Of a stretch of 64,000 bases of DNA, positions 62,594 through 64,000 are shown piece by piece. Under the pieces are notes generated by a model. That model saw nothing but the letters and a program-made list of their open reading frames with translations. It ran no database searches and was not told the origin of the DNA. Within the stretch, counting starts at the first letter, position 1, and every line of letters starts with the position of its first letter. Location of the stretch: assembly GCF_030269125.1 (NCBI RefSeq), contig NZ_BSSM01000022.1, forward strand, positions 1 to 64,000, read 5' to 3'. A program made the position numbers and the translations under genes. This DNA comes from Streptomyces hygroscopicus subsp. hygroscopicus (GTDB lineage Bacteria; Actinomycetota; Actinomycetes; Streptomycetales; Streptomycetaceae).

Positions 62594-63004
62594 TCAGGTG
62601 CGGCTTCGCGGGCAGGCCGCGTGACCGACCACCCGCGAGGCGACCGATCCGAGGAACGGACGCCCGAAGCCGCCCATGCCCTGCGCGCCGAGCACGATCG
62701 TATGGGCGTGCTCCGCCTCGGCCGGCGACACCGCCGCCGGGGCGCCGGCCGGGAGGGCGGATGTCACTTCCAGGTCCGGATGGGTCTCCCGCACGATGGC
62801 GGTGGCCTCGGTCGTGACACTCTCGTCCCAGTCGCTCGCCTCCCAGGCGTGCCCCTCTCCGGTCGTCGCGTGCGAGTGGAGTGGGGGCAGGACGTGAACA
62901 ATGCGCAAGGGGCACCGGCGCGGCTTCACCTCGTGGGCGGCCCGCACCAGGGCTCGCAGACTTCGCCCGGAGCCGTCGACTCCGACCGTGATCGGATCGG
63001 TCAT
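62594..63004 (-). CDS. Universal stress protein, single domain
   Basis: A 136-aa USP. The N-terminal TVGVDGSGRSLRALVRAAHE segment carries the Asp of the nucleotide pocket, and LGAQGMGGFGRPFLGSVASRV (about residues 107-127) the G2xG9G(S/T) ATP-binding loop. The usual C-terminal VVVVR strand is missing: after VVGHAACP the frame gives RSRT and stop, whereas the strand would read in another frame, so a late frameshift is possible. Upstream of the SpoIIAA-like gene on the same strand, 88 bases apart. Confidence 0.85.
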   Translation of the reverse strand: MTDPITVGVDGSGRSLRALVRAAHEVKPRRCPLRIVHVLPPLHSHATTGEGHAWEASDWDESVTTEATAIVRETHPDLEVTSALPAGAPAAVSPAEAEHAHTIVLGAQGMGGFGRPFLGSVASRVVGHAACPRSRT

Positions 63005-63270
63005 CGCCTTCTCCCGTTATGCCGGTGCCGTCGTTCGCCGCTCGATGTCGTGGCTCCTACCAGTTCACGCCTGATCGTGACGACTTGCCCACCCGGCGGC
63101 ACGGCGGGCGAGGCCGGCGACGCGGGTGGCCGGCCGCGGCGCGGAGGAGGCACGTGCGCGCCGGCCCGGGGCGGGGCGGACTCCCGGCGGAATTGCGGTG
63201 CGCCGGGTGGCGGGGATGCTGGAGGCGACACGGCGGAACCGGCTCCGCCGGCTCGGGCGAGGAACGGGAC

Positions 63271-63948
63271 ATGTCCGACACCGCGCACATCGTGAGCGAT
63301 GTGATGACCACGCCCGCGGTGGCCGTCGGGCGCGGCACCCGCTTCAAGGAGATCGTGCGCGGCATGGAGCAGCGGCACATGAGCACCCTGCCTGTGGTGG
63401 GGGACGACGGGCAGGTCGTCGGTGTGGTCTCCGAGGCCGACCTGCTGCCCAAAGAGGCATTCAGCGGCCGTCGGCTCACCCGCTTCGAGCGGATCGCGCG
63501 TCGGTCCGATCTGGCTCGGGCGGAGGCGCTGACGGCGGAGGAGCTGATGACCACGCCGGTCGTCACGGTCCGACCGGACGACACCCTCGCCCAGGCGGCC
63601 CGTCTCATGTCCGTGAAGCACGTCAAATGGCTTCCCGTGGTCGACGACGAACACCGACTGCGGGGCGTCGTGAGCCGCGGCGACCTGCTGAAGGTCTTCC
63701 TGCGATCGGACGAGGCCATCGAGGAGGAGGTCCGCCGCACCGTGGTTTCCTACCTGTTCCCCGATCTCGCCCACGCCGTCCAGGTGTCCGTGCGCGACGG
63801 AATCGTCACGCTCCGCGGACCCGTGCACGACACGTCGCTCATCTGGGTCGCCGAGCGCCTCAGTCGCGCCGTGGAGGGCGTGGTGGGCGTCGAGGCCCGG
63901 CTCACCGGCACGGCCGCCGCGCCGGGCGGGCCCGCGACCACGCGGTGA
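63271..63948 (+). CDS. CBS-CBS-BON domain protein
   Basis: A 225-aa protein. CBS 1 spans about residues 7-60 (VSDVMTTPAVAVGRGTRFKE and STLPVVGDDGQVVGVVSEAD), CBS 2 about 85-145 (TAEELMTTPVVTVRPDDTLA and KWLPVVDDEHRLRGVVSRGD), and BON about 148-215 (VVSYLFPDLAHAVQVSVRDG then IVTLRGPVHDTSLIWVAERL). Paired CBS domains bind adenosine nucleotides and BON domains may contact membranes. This architecture is a common actinobacterial stress or hypoxia protein. It is divergent from the universal stress protein gene, with a shared promoter region at 63005-63270. Confidence 0.9.
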   Translation: MSDTAHIVSDVMTTPAVAVGRGTRFKEIVRGMEQRHMSTLPVVGDDGQVVGVVSEADLLPKEAFSGRRLTRFERIARRSDLARAEALTAEELMTTPVVTVRPDDTLAQAARLMSVKHVKWLPVVDDEHRLRGVVSRGDLLKVFLRSDEAIEEEVRRTVVSYLFPDLAHAVQVSVRDGIVTLRGPVHDTSLIWVAERLSRAVEGVVGVEARLTGTAAAPGGPATTR

Positions 63949-64000
63949 CCCGCGGGGGTCTCGTGGTGGTTTCCCTGAAGGGAGGCGGACCGGAGCGCCT

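Overview
The window is very GC-rich actinomycete DNA, almost certainly from a Streptomyces chromosome. This rests on codon bias, GTG starts, ATGA/GTGA gene overlaps, a SpoIIE-type PAS/GAF phosphatase, an NB-ARC/TPR protein, and CBS-BON and universal stress proteins. Long non-coding stretches and a run of broken genes on the right suggest an accessory, arm-like region rather than the conserved core. No rRNA, tRNA or CRISPR array was recognised.

Layout. 1-2.7 kb: the end of an aromatic meta-cleavage operon (mhpC-like, mhpA, mhpB) with a strong terminator. 3.2-7.2 kb: small stand-alone genes (PPOX flavoprotein, HxlR regulator, CDF-type transporter, GNAT). 7.8-29.5 kb: an apparently uncharacterised biosynthetic locus on the minus strand. 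Its main block is 13 tightly packed genes: PhyH dioxygenase, MFS, a 72-aa peptide, ATP-grasp ligase, MFS, an unknown 399-aa protein, bicupin, tautomerase, bicupin, asparagine synthase, PrpF isomerase, acyl-CoA dehydrogenase and dihydroorotase-like amidohydrolase. Upstream lie a dienelactone hydrolase, an MmgE/PrpD protein, a complete citrate synthase, a YrdC protein and an HTH-citrate-synthase fusion. There is no PKS, NRPS or terpene synthase. The set fits building a small carboxylate from citrate or aconitate chemistry, then amidation, ligation, oxidation, cyclisation and export; the product cannot be named from sequence.

30.1-38 kb: an ECF-like sigma factor, a multidomain SpoIIE phosphatase, an M1 peptidase lipoprotein, and a cupin/alcohol dehydrogenase/XRE regulator group with a clear operator. 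39.2-43.5 kb: an alpha/beta hydrolase, then a two-gene pair in which a small helical protein and an NB-ARC/TPR STAND protein share a short motif at the tail of one and the head of the other. This arrangement matches amyloid-signalling NLR-like immune pairs. 44.4-53.2 kb: an ABC exporter followed by a multi-NUDIX gene split by a roughly 5.1-kb integrative element. The element carries a tyrosine recombinase, an HTH protein, a zinc-ribbon protein with a degenerate recombinase fold, and a membrane protein. 53.4-59.7 kb: DUF1990-type genes, PhzF, a secreted protein, and four decayed genes including an SDR/metallo-beta-lactamase chimera. 60-64 kb: an MFS pump and stress-type proteins (SpoIIAA-like, USP, CBS-BON).
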